19,040 bases of DNA, taken from positions 1 through 19,040 of the forward strand of contig JAZNWN010000040.1 in assembly GCA_045593405.1 (NCBI GenBank), read 5' to 3'. The DNA is from UMGS1933 sp045593405. GTDB lineage: Bacteria; Bacillota; Clostridia; TANB77; CAG-508. Both the position numbers and the translations under genes were made by a program. A model generated the notes under the pieces. That model saw nothing but the letters and a program-made list of their open reading frames with translations, was not told the origin of the DNA and did not search any database. Numbering within the stretch: position 1 is the first letter of the stretch; every line of letters begins with the position of its first letter. Shown here piece after piece: positions 18,801 through 19,040 of the stretch.

Positions 18801-18999
18801 CATGCTTAAAAAATTAATAAGCTTTTTTATGAATGATGAAGAATATTTGCTTAAAAAATTAAGGAAGTTTTTTATGAATAATGAAAAATGTTTAGAATTA
18901 ACATATGATGAACTAATGATAATTCAATCTTGGTCTAATACACCGCCAATAAATAGTAATTATATTATTGGTGAAGGAATTAAGGAGGATAATAATTGA
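18769..18999 (+). CDS. TTG-started helical protein with LELTYDELMIIQ module
   Basis: 76 residues. TTG overlaps the upstream TGA (TTGA) behind AAGGAGG, so translation is coupled. It reads MSSELKDFVKNMLKKLISFF, then two similar segments (FMNDEEYLLKKL and FMNNEKCLELTY), the block LELTYDELMIIQ shared with the protein at 17663, and the tail GIKEDNN made of the next SD. The N-terminal half is basic, amphipathic and helical. Function unknown. Confidence 0.68.
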   Translation: MSSELKDFVKNMLKKLISFFMNDEEYLLKKLRKFFMNNEKCLELTYDELMIIQSWSNTPPINSNYIIGEGIKEDNN

Positions 19000-19027
19000 G
19001 TAGCGAATTAAAGGATTTTGTAAAAAA
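18981..19027 (+). repeat. 47-bp direct repeat, copy 2
   Basis: Same as 18754-18800, again including SD, TGA/TTG overlap and the first ten codons, showing a tandem duplication of the gene start. Confidence 0.9.
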
Positions 19028-19040
19028 GGAAGTAATTGAC
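18996..19040 (+). CDS. Second TTG-started paralogue, truncated by the window
   Basis: MSSELKDFVKKEVID, identical to the start of the gene at 18769 for ten residues and then diverging. The rest lies outside the window. The overlap TTGA and the SD are conserved. Confidence 0.65.
   Translation, partial: MSSELKDFVKKEVID

Overview
The window looks like part of a temperate tailed phage (or integrated prophage) of a low-GC Gram-positive bacterium, most likely a gut Clostridia relative. The evidence is the AT-rich sequence, near-universal AAGGAGG ribosome binding sites, sigma70-type promoters, a tyrosine integrase, and a set of phage-only protein families. These include DUF6353-type membrane proteins, a DUF6378/MazG-like protein, an SF3 helicase with a PrimPol, a family B DNA polymerase and its companion ssDNA-binding protein. 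No structural genes are certain. The truncated repeat protein at the left edge could be a tail fibre or a surface protein. I see no tRNA, rRNA, CRISPR array or insertion sequence.

Layout. (1) 1-813: the C-terminal part of a BspA/DUF285 repeat protein. (2) 814-1046: gene-free DNA with a strong hairpin and three GTGTAGGA copies, possibly integrase arm sites or a terminator. (3) 1047-2213, minus strand: a zinc-ribbon tyrosine integrase. (4) 2214-2317: two face-to-face promoters that share their -10 region, a candidate lysogeny/early switch. (5) 2318-8100: a dense string of small, mostly membrane-spanning proteins, many forming their own mini transcription unit of [conserved leader motif - SD - short ORF - terminator]. 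(6) 8117-17605: a long same-strand run with no terminator that I can see. It holds three tandem paralogues, phage-conserved hypotheticals, DUF6378, DUF6353, a SleB-like cell wall hydrolase and the replication genes. (7) 17606-19040: a return to the small cassette style, with the ssDNA-binding protein, a zinc-ribbon microprotein and a tandem TTG-started family that runs off the right edge.

Replication. One 931-residue protein carries an SF3 helicase, an archaeo-eukaryotic PrimPol primase, and the Exo I and Exo II motifs of a family B polymerase. Exo III and the polymerase palm are in the next ORF. The split sits inside a 70-bp near-perfect duplication of a sequence found about 710 bp upstream, and the duplicate supplies the SD and ATG of the second half. 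The ssDNA-binding protein follows. Several neighbours are two-pass or one-pass membrane proteins with conserved cytosolic tails, so a membrane-associated replication or remodelling role is a reasonable but unproven guess.

Most unusual: a 24-nt motif, ACAAAATTTACA-N5-TNTTATG, occurs at least eleven times. It lies directly after a stop codon, after a terminator tail, or (once) over the end of a gene, and precedes the next gene's SD. In most copies it also carries an anti-SD sequence that can pair with the downstream AAAAGGAGG. It resembles in concept the start-associated inverted repeats of cluster K mycobacteriophages, but its sequence is different.
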